From Corynebacterium pseudogenitalium (GTDB lineage: Bacteria > Actinomycetota > Actinomycetes > Mycobacteriales > Mycobacteriaceae), in assembly GCF_024453815.1 (NCBI RefSeq), contig NZ_CP072934.1, forward strand, positions 2,325,604-2,389,603: 64,000 nucleotides of DNA, given 5' to 3'. Positions 43,668 through 51,759 of the stretch are shown here, piece after piece. A model generated the notes under the pieces. The model ran no database searches. It had not been told where the DNA came from and saw only the letters and a list, made by a program, of their open reading frames with translations. The position numbers and the translations under genes are program-made. Position 1 is the stretch's first letter; the number at the start of each line of letters is the position of its first letter.

Positions 43668-44111
43668 ATGAACCGTTTTACCTCCGTAGCAGCTGCTGCA
43701 ACTCTGTCCCTGTCCCTGGTCGCTGGCCCTGCATTCGCGGCTGAGGCTCAGCCTTCCGACAAGGATGCCAAGGTTGGCTCCTCGGTTGCCTACGCGCAGT
43801 GCAAGGTCAAGGCTGAGGCCGCAGAGAAGGAAAAGGAGGCTAAGGCAAAGAAGAAGGCAGCTGAGGCACAGACTGCTGGTGACATCGCTAAGAACAAGGC
43901 TGATCAGACTCGTCAGGAGATCCGCGAGGAGCTGACCTCTTCTTCTGACGAGCTGGATTGTGTCAAGGAGCTGATCAACGACAAGGATTACAAGGCAGGC
44001 ATTCTCGGTCTCCTGATCGGCGTTCCGGCTGCGCTCGTTGCACTTCTTGGTGTCGTTGCTGCAGTCTCCGGCGTCATTCCGGGCATTCAGCTTCCAGCGC
44101 TGCCGTTCTAA
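43668..44111 (+). CDS. Small secreted, Lys/Glu-rich protein with C-terminal helix
   Basis: 147 residues. Signal peptide cut near AFA-AEA, a charged helical middle (KVKAEAAEKEKEAKAKKKAAE) likely to form a coiled coil, two cysteines (YAQC, DELDC), then a hydrophobic helix and the ending LPALPF. AAAGGAG precedes the ATG. A terminator follows. No recognised family; it shares its layout and ending with nearby secreted proteins. Confidence 0.8.
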   Translation: MNRFTSVAAAATLSLSLVAGPAFAAEAQPSDKDAKVGSSVAYAQCKVKAEAAEKEKEAKAKKKAAEAQTAGDIAKNKADQTRQEIREELTSSSDELDCVKELINDKDYKAGILGLLIGVPAALVALLGVVAAVSGVIPGIQLPALPF

Positions 44112-44136
44112 TTCACTTATCGACGCCACATTCTGA

Positions 44137-44166
44137 CCCAGCCTCTCGTATAAGGCTGGGTTTTTC
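44137..44166 (+). terminator. Terminator after the Lys/Glu-rich secreted protein
   Basis: Stem CCCAGCCT/AGGCTGGG with an eight-base loop and TTTTTC. From here to 44400 nothing coding is seen. Confidence 0.88.
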
Positions 44167-44400
44167 AATTTGATTGGCGCCTATTAATTCCCAGTCAATA
44201 GCTCGGCCCCATCAACCCGCTCATGGATCATCTCAGCCCCACACCACACTGTTGAGTGACTATAAATATAGGCACAACATCCCCTGGGGACGCTTCAGAC
44301 CTGGCAAGTAAGTGGCAGAAATTGAAGCTTCGCCCCTACCAAGACTATGGACCAGTCTAACGTATGTGACGTTATTAAACCCTGTGGCATATACGCGAAA

Positions 44401-44429
44401 GCGCCCGGCCCGAAACCCGAGCCGAGCGC
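44401..44429 (-). terminator. Terminator of the small secreted protein pair
   Basis: Minus-strand stem GCGCTCGGC/GCCGGGCGC followed by TTTCG, 14 bases past the stop of the gene at 44443. Confidence 0.65.
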
Positions 44430-44442
44430 AAAATCTTGAAAT

Positions 44443-44784
44443 CTACTTTGCGTTCAGTGCCAGAAACGCAAGACCACCAAGAGCCGCAACACCGAGCAAG
44501 GAACCCCAGATGATGTCGAAGGTGCGGCCGATAGGCCAATCCTTTTCACGGTCATTGTCGAAAGAGCTTTGCAGTGCAGCGAGACCGAACTCAGCCTCGG
44601 CGATTGCCTTCTTGGCGTCAGCTTCGTTCTCGGCAGCGCCAATCTTACCGATCTGCAGAAGGGTCAACGCTGCGACAGACGAAGTGACCTCGTCTCCGCT
44701 CGAAGTCTCCCCAGCCTGTGCCGGTACAACAGCGAGCGAGAAGGCAGTGGTGGCTGCGATGGCAGCGGTAGCGAAACGCTTCAT
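44443..44784 (-). CDS. Small secreted protein, paralogue 1
   Basis: 113 residues. Signal peptide MKRFATAAIAATTAFSLAVV is almost identical to that of the gene upstream, so the pair arose by duplication. The mature part is small and acidic, with a C-terminal helix (IIWGSLLGVAALGGLAFLAL). Good ribosome-binding site (GGAG). No family recognised. Confidence 0.75.
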   Translation of the reverse strand: MKRFATAAIAATTAFSLAVVPAQAGETSSGDEVTSSVAALTLLQIGKIGAAENEADAKKAIAEAEFGLAALQSSFDNDREKDWPIGRTFDIIWGSLLGVAALGGLAFLALNAK

Positions 44785-44804
44785 GGGAATCTCCTGAATA
44801 AATG

Positions 44805-45236
44805 TTAGAACGGAAGCTGAATGAGGCCTTGCTGAGCAGCGATGCCGCCCACCAAGGCAAGAATGGCGGCAGCAATACCGGTACCGACTAGGATGTCGTA
44901 GGTAGTCCCGAGCTTGTAGCCGTTGTTCGCGTCATTCTTATAGGACGACAAGATAATGGCATCGGACTTTTTATTGTTCTCCCCAGCCTTGGTCTTGAAT
45001 ACGCCTGCTTCGGAGGAGCCCTTGAATGGCGCTGACATGCCGATGCCCGGCTTAGCAAACTCAGCTACAGCCAGCAAAACTGCGTAACCGACTGCCTCAT
45101 CTTCAGAAACCTTCGAAGAAGAGTCATATCCAAAACCCGGAGGGGTCTTATCACCTGCGTTAACAGCACCCGCCGGAACAACAGCGAGCGAAAGGGCAGT
45201 GGTGGCTGCGATGGCAGCGGTAGCGAAACGCTTCAT
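44805..45236 (-). CDS. Small secreted protein, paralogue 2
   Basis: 143 residues. Same signal peptide as the downstream gene; the mature part differs (GFGYDSSSKVSEDEAVGYAVL). It ends with a hydrophobic helix and LIQLPF. The two genes also share the 5' region around the start (GGAGATTCCC before ATG). Probably one operon with a 20-base gap. Confidence 0.75.
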   Translation of the reverse strand: MKRFATAAIAATTALSLAVVPAGAVNAGDKTPPGFGYDSSSKVSEDEAVGYAVLLAVAEFAKPGIGMSAPFKGSSEAGVFKTKAGENNKKSDAIILSSYKNDANNGYKLGTTYDILVGTGIAAAILALVGGIAAQQGLIQLPF

Positions 45237-45328
45237 GGGAATCTCCTGAATACAGAGGGCGATATTGCCAGGCTTTTAACAACAACCGCTAATGTATCAG
45301 GCAGTTTCTAACTCAGCAACACTTCTAT

Positions 45329-45661
45329 TCACAAGACAAGGTTGACGAGCGCCACGTACAACCCCGTGCCGACCAGGATGGAGAGGGCGGGGGAGCGTCG
45401 CCAAGCGTGGAGGGCGAGCGTCACGAAGCCGACGAGCACCCCGGTCCACACGGGCTGGTCGGAGCTGGTGAAGGTGTACAGCACGAGGACGATCATGACA
45501 CCGACGGGCATGTAGAGGCGGAGGAAGTCGAGAAGGGGGCTGCCGTCTAGCCACCCGCGGAAGGCGAAGGGCAGGGCACGCAGAAGCACGGTGACCACGG
45601 CGATCGGCAAGATGACGGCCCACACCATGGGCAGATCAACGCCGGCGGGAAGTCCGTTCAT
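45329..45661 (-). CDS. azlD: Branched-chain amino acid exporter small subunit AzlD
   Basis: 110 residues, four helices (RALPFAFRGWLDGSPLLDFLRLYMPVGVMIVLVLY is partly family-typical). It works with AzlC to export branched-chain amino acids, known in C. glutamicum as BrnE. ATG 45661 overlaps the azlC stop by four bases; GGAG is eight bases upstream. Confidence 0.9.
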   Translation of the reverse strand: MNGLPAGVDLPMVWAVILPIAVVTVLLRALPFAFRGWLDGSPLLDFLRLYMPVGVMIVLVLYTFTSSDQPVWTGVLVGFVTLALHAWRRSPALSILVGTGLYVALVNLVL

Positions 45662-46371
45662 CGCTTCCACTCCAATCGCTTATCGACGCCAGGTACCCAG
45701 AACCGAACCAGCAGGACCAGGAAGTACGCGATGAGCGCTACCATCAGCATCTGTCCGGGGACGACGAAGGCTGCAACGAGCGCGATCCCAGCGGCGATGA
45801 GCACGGCGCTCATGTCGCGGGATGCCTGGAACGCCTCGTAGGCTAGGACGATGAAGAGGGCGGTGAGTGCGAAGTCCATGCCCTCGATTGTGCCGGGAAG
45901 GCGTTCGCCGGCGAGCGCGCCGACGAGACCAGACACGACCCAGAGCGCCTGGCACATCACGTGGATGGCGATGAGGCGCGGGCCGGTGTAGCGCGTGGTC
46001 TGCTGTCGGGCGCTGATGACGGCGTAGGCTTCGTCGGTTAGTGAATACATCGAATAGAGGCGGCCGAACGTCGAGCGGATCGCGTCCCGCGGGTAGGTGA
46101 GGCCGTAGAAGAGGTGTCGGAAGTTCACCATGAAACCGGTCATCGCGGCGGAGGCGGGGCCGACGCCGCCGAGTACCATCGGGATTGCGAGGAACTCGGT
46201 GGAGCCGGCGTAGATAAGCATCGAGAAGACCGGTGTCCACCACCAAGCGAACCCGGATTGCACCATGAGCAGCCCAAACGCTAGCCCGAGGGGCACAACG
46301 CCGAGCCCGACGAGCCACATGTCGCGCACTCCGAGGCCGAATTCTCGCAATGTTTCACGTGAAACATTCAT
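45658..46371 (-). CDS. azlC: Branched-chain amino acid exporter large subunit AzlC
   Basis: 237 residues, seven or more helices: VPLGLAFGLLMVQSG, YAGSTEFLAIPMVLGG, NFRHLFYGLTY. BrnF-type partner of AzlD. The first codons encode NVSRET because a parS site overlaps the start. It begins directly after the yqgE stop, so all of yqgE-azlC-azlD may be one transcript. Confidence 0.92.
   Translation of the reverse strand: MNVSRETLREFGLGVRDMWLVGLGVVPLGLAFGLLMVQSGFAWWWTPVFSMLIYAGSTEFLAIPMVLGGVGPASAAMTGFMVNFRHLFYGLTYPRDAIRSTFGRLYSMYSLTDEAYAVISARQQTTRYTGPRLIAIHVMCQALWVVSGLVGALAGERLPGTIEGMDFALTALFIVLAYEAFQASRDMSAVLIAAGIALVAAFVVPGQMLMVALIAYFLVLLVRFWVPGVDKRLEWKR
46351..46366. other. parS centromere site 4 (start of azlC)
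   Basis: Exact TGTTTCACGTGAAACA covering codons 2-7 of azlC. Confidence 0.9.
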
Positions 46372-46980
46372 CTAGTTGTCCTCGATGTCGGATGGGAAGG
46401 TGGCGAACAGGGGTAGGGGCATGGGTTGGCGGCGTAGGACGTCGGCCCACAAATCGACACTCGCGGGTGTGATGACGTCGGAGGGGAGGGCCGGGGCGAC
46501 GTACCAGTCGCCGCGTTCGATCTCCTCGTCGAGCTGACCCGCGTCCCAGGACGAGAACCCGGCGAACAGGCGGAAGCCCTCCAGCAGCCCAGTGAACTGC
46601 TCAGCCGACGCATGCATGTTCACGTGCACAAGCTTGTTCGCGAGGCGCGTCAGGGTCGGGTGCTCGGCGATGTCGACGTCGTTGCGCGTGACGCCCAGGC
46701 CAACGGCAGCGTTCGGGCTGACGGGTCCGCCGTAATACATCACCGCCGGCTCGCTGGCGAGCGACTCCCACTCGGGCAGCACGTTTACAACGGCGGCGTC
46801 GGAACGACGATTCAAGATGACGCCGAGCGTGCCCTGCTCGCCGTGCTCGATAATAAGGACAACGGACCGCGTAAACGAAGGCGCCAGCATCCCGGGTGCA
46901 GCGACGAGCAGCATACCGCTGTCGGGTTCCGTGCGCTCGAGTGACGTAAACAGGCGGTCGCCGTAGAAATACTCAGGCAT
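46372..46980 (-). CDS. yqgE: YqgE/AlgH family protein
   Basis: 202 residues with the family motifs LLVAAPGMLAPSFTRSVVLIIEH, GTLGVILNRRS, YYGGPVSP and GFSSWDAGQLDEEIERGDW. Conserved protein of unclear role. It overlaps cca by eight bases. Confidence 0.93.
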   Translation of the reverse strand: MPEYFYGDRLFTSLERTEPDSGMLLVAAPGMLAPSFTRSVVLIIEHGEQGTLGVILNRRSDAAVVNVLPEWESLASEPAVMYYGGPVSPNAAVGLGVTRNDVDIAEHPTLTRLANKLVHVNMHASAEQFTGLLEGFRLFAGFSSWDAGQLDEEIERGDWYVAPALPSDVITPASVDLWADVLRRQPMPLPLFATFPSDIEDN

Positions 46981-48469
46981 TACGTTCCTCCCACCAAGAC
47001 TTCAGCGCAGCGACGGCCTCGTCGTGCTCGAGTTCGCCGCGCTCCAGACGTAGTTCCTTCATATACTTCCAGGCCTCGCCGACCTCCGGGCCGGGCTTGA
47101 GATCCAGGATCTGCATGATTTCGTTGCCGTCCAGGTCAGGGCGGATCCGCGCGAGGTCCTCCTGCTCGGCGAGCGTCGCGATTCGCTCCTCGAGGTTCTG
47201 GTACGCACGCTGCAGGCGGCGCGCCTTGCGTGGGTTTCGCGTCGTGCAGTCGGCGCGCACGAGTTTGTTCAAGCGGCTGAGGAGGTCGCCGGCGTCGGTG
47301 ACGTAGCGACGCACCGCCGAATCGGTCCACTTGCCTTCGCCGAAACCATAGAAACGCATGTGCAGGAACACCAGTTGGCCGACATCGCTGATGACGTGCT
47401 TCGGGTACTTCAGCGCGCGGAGGCGCTTGCGCACCAGCTTCGCACCCACGACCTCGTGGTGGTGGAAGCTCACGCCACCGCCTTCCTTGAGGGCGCGGGT
47501 GGCGGGCTTGCCGACGTCGTGAAGCAGCGCAGCGAGCCGCAGCTTGAGGTCGGGGCCGTCGTCCTCGAGCTCGGTGGCCTGTCGAAGCACTGTCAGTGAG
47601 TGCGCATAGACGTCCTTGTGCTGCATGTGCTCGTCCTGCTCGAGCTGCAGCGCCGGCACCTCAGGCAGCACGAACTCGGCGATGCCGGTGCGAACCAGCA
47701 GGTCAATGCCGTCCCAGGGGGCGATGCCACACATGAGCTTGTCCAGCTCGGCTTGGATCCGCTCGACGGTGATCCGCTCAATCTCACCTGCCATGTCGCG
47801 CATCGCGTCGAAGACGCGCGGGGCAACCTCGAAGCCGAGTTGGGAGGCGAAGCGAGCAGCGCGCAGCATGCGCAGCGGGTCGTCGCGGAAGGAAATCTCG
47901 GGGGCCTGCGGGGTGTCAAGGCGGCGTTGGAGCAGGTCACTGATGCCATCCACGGGGTCGTGGAAGATTGGGCGAAGTGCGCCGTCGACCACATCGAGCT
48001 CGATGGCCATCGCGTTGCAGGCGAAGTCGCGCCGAATGAGGTCGCCGTCGAGGGTGTCGCCGAAGGTCACCTCGGGGTTGCGTGTCACGCCGTCGTACAG
48101 GTCGGAGCGGAACGTCGTGATCTCCACCTGCTGGCCCTCGCGCACGGCGGCCACCGTGCCGAACTCGATGCCGGTGTCCCAGGTCGTCTCGCCCCACTCG
48201 TCGAGAATTTCCTGCACGGTGGGGGGCAGGGCGGACGTCGTGAAGTCGAGGTCGTGCCCGAGCTTGCCAAGCATCGCGTCGCGCACGGGCCCGCCGACGA
48301 GGTAGAGGTGCTCGCCGCGCTCCACGAAGCGCTGGGCGAGGGGCGTCAGCAAGCCACTCAGCTTTTCGACGCCCTCTTCGGCCCGAACCTGCAACGCCGC
48401 GACGGCGTTCGGGTCGGAGGGGTCGGGGAGGTCGAACGGGCACCGGTGTGTTTCTTCAGTCTTTGTCAC
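46973..48469 (-). CDS. cca: CCA tRNA nucleotidyltransferase
   Basis: 498 residues; adds or repairs the 3' CCA of tRNA. The polymerase-beta-type head has LVGGPVRDAMLGK and DLDFTTSA, then RRDFACNAMAI, and an HD domain (LLHDVGKPATR...HHHEVVGA) as in actinobacterial pcnA/cca. GTG start at 48469 abuts GAGAGG; spacing is poor, so the true start may differ. It is divergent from the NUDIX gene, as in mycobacteria. Confidence 0.94.
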   Translation of the reverse strand: MTKTEETHRCPFDLPDPSDPNAVAALQVRAEEGVEKLSGLLTPLAQRFVERGEHLYLVGGPVRDAMLGKLGHDLDFTTSALPPTVQEILDEWGETTWDTGIEFGTVAAVREGQQVEITTFRSDLYDGVTRNPEVTFGDTLDGDLIRRDFACNAMAIELDVVDGALRPIFHDPVDGISDLLQRRLDTPQAPEISFRDDPLRMLRAARFASQLGFEVAPRVFDAMRDMAGEIERITVERIQAELDKLMCGIAPWDGIDLLVRTGIAEFVLPEVPALQLEQDEHMQHKDVYAHSLTVLRQATELEDDGPDLKLRLAALLHDVGKPATRALKEGGGVSFHHHEVVGAKLVRKRLRALKYPKHVISDVGQLVFLHMRFYGFGEGKWTDSAVRRYVTDAGDLLSRLNKLVRADCTTRNPRKARRLQRAYQNLEERIATLAEQEDLARIRPDLDGNEIMQILDLKPGPEVGEAWKYMKELRLERGELEHDEAVAALKSWWEERNA

Positions 48470-48543
48470 CTCTCACACGATACTTTGCTTCCCTGGTGCT
48501 GTTAAGTACCACAAAGGTGGCCAGTACGGATACCATGAATTGA

Positions 48544-49296
48544 ATGACTGAGAACACTCGGCCGAAGCCGGTTCCTCCGTCGGAGCGGAAGTCTTCGAAC
48601 TCTGGCGGGAAGGGGCGCGGGGACGGCGCTAACTCGAAGGCGGGGGGTGACTCCCCGAAGCGGCGGCGTGGCCGTCGGCGTGGTTCGCACGCCAAAAAGC
48701 GGGGGTCGCAGCAGCAGCGTCGCCGCGGGTCGAACCGGCGGGGCAGGGGGACCTCGGCACGCAAGAGGCAGCAGCGGCCGGTGGATTCGTCGCTGGAGAC
48801 CCGGAACGAGACGAGTGCGGGCGGCCTGGTGGTGTCTGGTATGGCGGAGGCTGTGGACCGGCACGACAAGGTGGACCTGTCGAAGATTTACGTCGCGCTC
48901 ATTGGGCGGCTGGACCGTCGGGGGCGTCTGTTGTGGTCGATGCCGAAGGGCCACGTGGAGGAAGGCGAGGAGCAGTGGCGCACTGCGGAGCGTGAGGTGT
49001 GGGAGGAAACCGGGATTACCGGCGAGGCCTTCAACACGCTCGGTGTGATTGATTATTGGTTCATTTCTGAGGGCGTCCGTATTCATAAGACAGTGCACCA
49101 CAACTTGTTGCGCTACGTCGACGGGGCGTTTAACGACGAAGACCCGGAAGTCACGGAAGTCGCGTGGGTGCCGATGAACCAGCTGATCGAGCGCCTGGCG
49201 TACGCGGACGAGCGCAAGCTCGCGCGGATCGCGGTGAACAGGATGCCGGACTTGGCGCGCAAGGAAGCCGCGGCCGGAAGGTTGACACCGCGATGA
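48544..49296 (+). CDS. NUDIX hydrolase with basic N-terminal tail
   Basis: 250 residues. The first ~80 are low-complexity and rich in Arg, Lys, Ser and Gly, likely disordered and nucleic-acid-binding. The NUDIX box is GHVEEGEEQWRTAEREVWEE followed by TGI, intact. It is in the position of mycobacterial mutT4. Substrate unknown (a nucleoside diphosphate derivative by family). It overlaps the next gene by four bases. Confidence 0.92.
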   Translation: MTENTRPKPVPPSERKSSNSGGKGRGDGANSKAGGDSPKRRRGRRRGSHAKKRGSQQQRRRGSNRRGRGTSARKRQQRPVDSSLETRNETSAGGLVVSGMAEAVDRHDKVDLSKIYVALIGRLDRRGRLLWSMPKGHVEEGEEQWRTAEREVWEETGITGEAFNTLGVIDYWFISEGVRIHKTVHHNLLRYVDGAFNDEDPEVTEVAWVPMNQLIERLAYADERKLARIAVNRMPDLARKEAAAGRLTPR

Positions 49297-51758
49297 GCAG
49301 CGTGCGTAGCGGAGCCGCGGCGATTGCGGTGGCGGCGCTGGGCCTGCTTCCGGTCACGGCGGGCGCCCTACCAGCGCCAACGTCGCCCGAGGACCCGGCG
49401 GTGGCGTCGCAGTGGGTGAACCCGGCAGTGCGTCCGGGGGAGGGCACCCGCGCGTCCATCACGCTTGTCGACGCCCCCTCGGCACTCAACGTCGGCGAAA
49501 TGTTTCACGTGAAACTTCGCATCCACAACGACACGGACGCGCCGCTGGCGAACCTGCGCGTGGTCCCACGGCGTGGCCCGGCCACGGGTTCCGTGCTGGA
49601 CCAGCGCGCGGCGGCGGTCGCCTCGGTGAGCGAGTACGGCCCGGTGGGGCGCGGAGTGGACGTCGATAAGGAGTTGGGCGCGGGGGAGTCGGCAGAGGTC
49701 GAGCTGGATGTTGAGCTGCCGGGCGCGGGGACGTACCCGCTGCTGTTCGAACTCAAACAGAACCTGACCACGCTGGATACTGAGCGCTTCCACATCTCGG
49801 TGCGCGGCGAGCCGTCGGAGGACCCGGCGCCGACTATGACCGCCCTGTACCCGATCACCGCACCAATTGACATTGTGCCCGGGGAAACAGGGGAGGCGCC
49901 GGAGCGCTCCCCGCTGCTGCTGAAGTCGGAGACGTTGGCGAACCAGCTCGCGCCCGGCGGGCGCCTTGAGCGGCTGCTCAGTCAGTACGAGGACGCGGTG
50001 GAGGAGCCTGGCGTCGGCTTCGCCACGTGCGTGGGGCTGGACCCGGCCCTCGTGGACACGGTCGCGCGGATGGCAGAAGGCTACCGCGTCACCACCACGC
50101 GCCCGCCGGTCGCTGAGGAGCCGAAACGGCTCCGCGACAGCTGGACCACCGACGACACCACCGCCCAGGGCGAGGTAGGCAAGGGACAAGCGGACGCGCA
50201 GGCGTGGCTGGAGCAGCTGCGCAGCGTCGCCGCGAAGGGGTGCACGGTGGCGCTGCCGTGGCAGAACGTGGACGTCAACACCCTGGCCCGCACCGGGGAC
50301 GAGTGGCTGATGCGTGAGGCGTTGGAGCGCGGCCCGTTCGTGCTCGAGCGGGAGCTCGGCACGCCGGGCACGCTCAACGCCGTCATCCCGGGCGCCGGCT
50401 ACATCACGCCGGACGCGGCCCCCGCCTTCGGCTGGGCCAACCACATCGATTCCGCTATCCCGGAGCACGGGCTGCAGGGGGAGTGGGAGGCTGCTCAGGC
50501 GGAGGAGGCGCAGACAAGCGAGGACGGGCAGGCGGCGCTCGACCGCAACGAGCTGCCGGACGCGGCGGACGTGTTCCCGGCAGCACCTGCGAACCCGGTG
50601 AAAGTGCTGGCGGCGCGAAGCAGCGTCGACCACCCGGGCCCCGGCAACGCCGCGTGGGTGGCGCCGGGGGTGATGGCGGTGCAGTTCCAGGACTCGCTGG
50701 CCTCGGTCTTAGCGACGGTCGGCTCCGCCCCCGCCACCGTCGGCTACTCGAATGACGCGCTGCGGTACCGCTACGAGATGGACTCCCAGCGGGCGCGCGC
50801 GATCAATGCGGCCTCCGCGCTCAGGCTGGCGGCGCAAGAAGCGACGCCGGAGGAGCCAGTGTTCGTGAACCCTCCGGCGGGCTGGGACGCGGACTCGGCG
50901 GCGCTGCTGCTGGGGACGGTCGCGGAGCTGGTCCGGTCCGGTGAGGTCGCGCCGATGAGTTTCGGAGACTTCCTGAACACGCCCGACCCGGCGGAGGTGC
51001 CGGCGGCGACGCGCGTGGGCACGCTGTTTCCGGATCCGACAGTGGTCTCGGACGCGGAGGTGCTGACGGCCTCCCAGCAGGCCGAGTTCACAGATGACTT
51101 AACGCAGCTGCTCGCGAACGACCCACAGGTGGCGCTGACGCGTTACGGGTTCACGCTGCCGCTGCGCCGCGATGTGCTGGCGGCCCTGAGTATGCAGGAG
51201 CGGCAGTCGCTGTCGCGGTACGACGCCGCCGTGCGCACCACGGCCGAGCGGTTGCGGGGCAGCCGCGACACGTTGCAGGCGCTGCGGGCGTCGGTGACGC
51301 TGATCCCGCCGGGCAACGTGTACACGCGGACCTCCCCGTCGAGCCCGCTGCTGATCGTGGCGCAGAACGGGATGCCGCTGCCGGTACAGACGACCATCCG
51401 GTTCCAGGCAGCGAGCGGCCCGATCACGCTGCACGTGCCAACCACGATGCGGATCCCGGCCCGCGGCTCGCAGACGGTACAGATGACGGCGGACTACCCG
51501 GAGGACCAGCGCAGTATTGACCTGCAGCTGTACCTGGCGGGTACCGACGGCAGTCCGATCTCGCAGCCGGTGAACATTTCTGTGCGCACGGCGGGCGCCG
51601 CCGTGGAGGGCTGGGCGCTGGTCACCGGGCTTGGCGTGCTGGTGGTGCTGATGCTGATGTATTCGGTGGGCCGCCGGCGCCGGGCGCGGGCAGCGCCACG
51701 CAGCCCAACAACACAGCAACGTTTGGACAATGAACACCCACCTTTGATTGGAGACTGA
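49293..51758 (+). CDS. DUF6049 exported protein (Rv3909-type)
   Basis: 821 residues. Signal peptide (first ~25), a large extracytoplasmic region beginning with an Ig-like segment (NVGEMFHVKLRIHNDTDAPLANL is partly typical), and a single C-terminal helix near residue 790 with a short basic tail. It is always next to murJ in actinobacteria, which suggests a role in cell-wall assembly; function unproven. ATG 49293 overlaps the NUDIX stop. A parS-like site at 49501 encodes FHVKL. Confidence 0.85.
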   Translation: MSSVRSGAAAIAVAALGLLPVTAGALPAPTSPEDPAVASQWVNPAVRPGEGTRASITLVDAPSALNVGEMFHVKLRIHNDTDAPLANLRVVPRRGPATGSVLDQRAAAVASVSEYGPVGRGVDVDKELGAGESAEVELDVELPGAGTYPLLFELKQNLTTLDTERFHISVRGEPSEDPAPTMTALYPITAPIDIVPGETGEAPERSPLLLKSETLANQLAPGGRLERLLSQYEDAVEEPGVGFATCVGLDPALVDTVARMAEGYRVTTTRPPVAEEPKRLRDSWTTDDTTAQGEVGKGQADAQAWLEQLRSVAAKGCTVALPWQNVDVNTLARTGDEWLMREALERGPFVLERELGTPGTLNAVIPGAGYITPDAAPAFGWANHIDSAIPEHGLQGEWEAAQAEEAQTSEDGQAALDRNELPDAADVFPAAPANPVKVLAARSSVDHPGPGNAAWVAPGVMAVQFQDSLASVLATVGSAPATVGYSNDALRYRYEMDSQRARAINAASALRLAAQEATPEEPVFVNPPAGWDADSAALLLGTVAELVRSGEVAPMSFGDFLNTPDPAEVPAATRVGTLFPDPTVVSDAEVLTASQQAEFTDDLTQLLANDPQVALTRYGFTLPLRRDVLAALSMQERQSLSRYDAAVRTTAERLRGSRDTLQALRASVTLIPPGNVYTRTSPSSPLLIVAQNGMPLPVQTTIRFQAASGPITLHVPTTMRIPARGSQTVQMTADYPEDQRSIDLQLYLAGTDGSPISQPVNISVRTAGAAVEGWALVTGLGVLVVLMLMYSVGRRRRARAAPRSPTTQQRLDNEHPPLIGD
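49501..49516. other. parS centromere site 5 (15 of 16, inside DUF6049 gene)
   Basis: TGTTTCACGTGAAACT, one mismatch at the last base, within the reading frame. Confidence 0.75.
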
Positions 51759-51759
51759 C

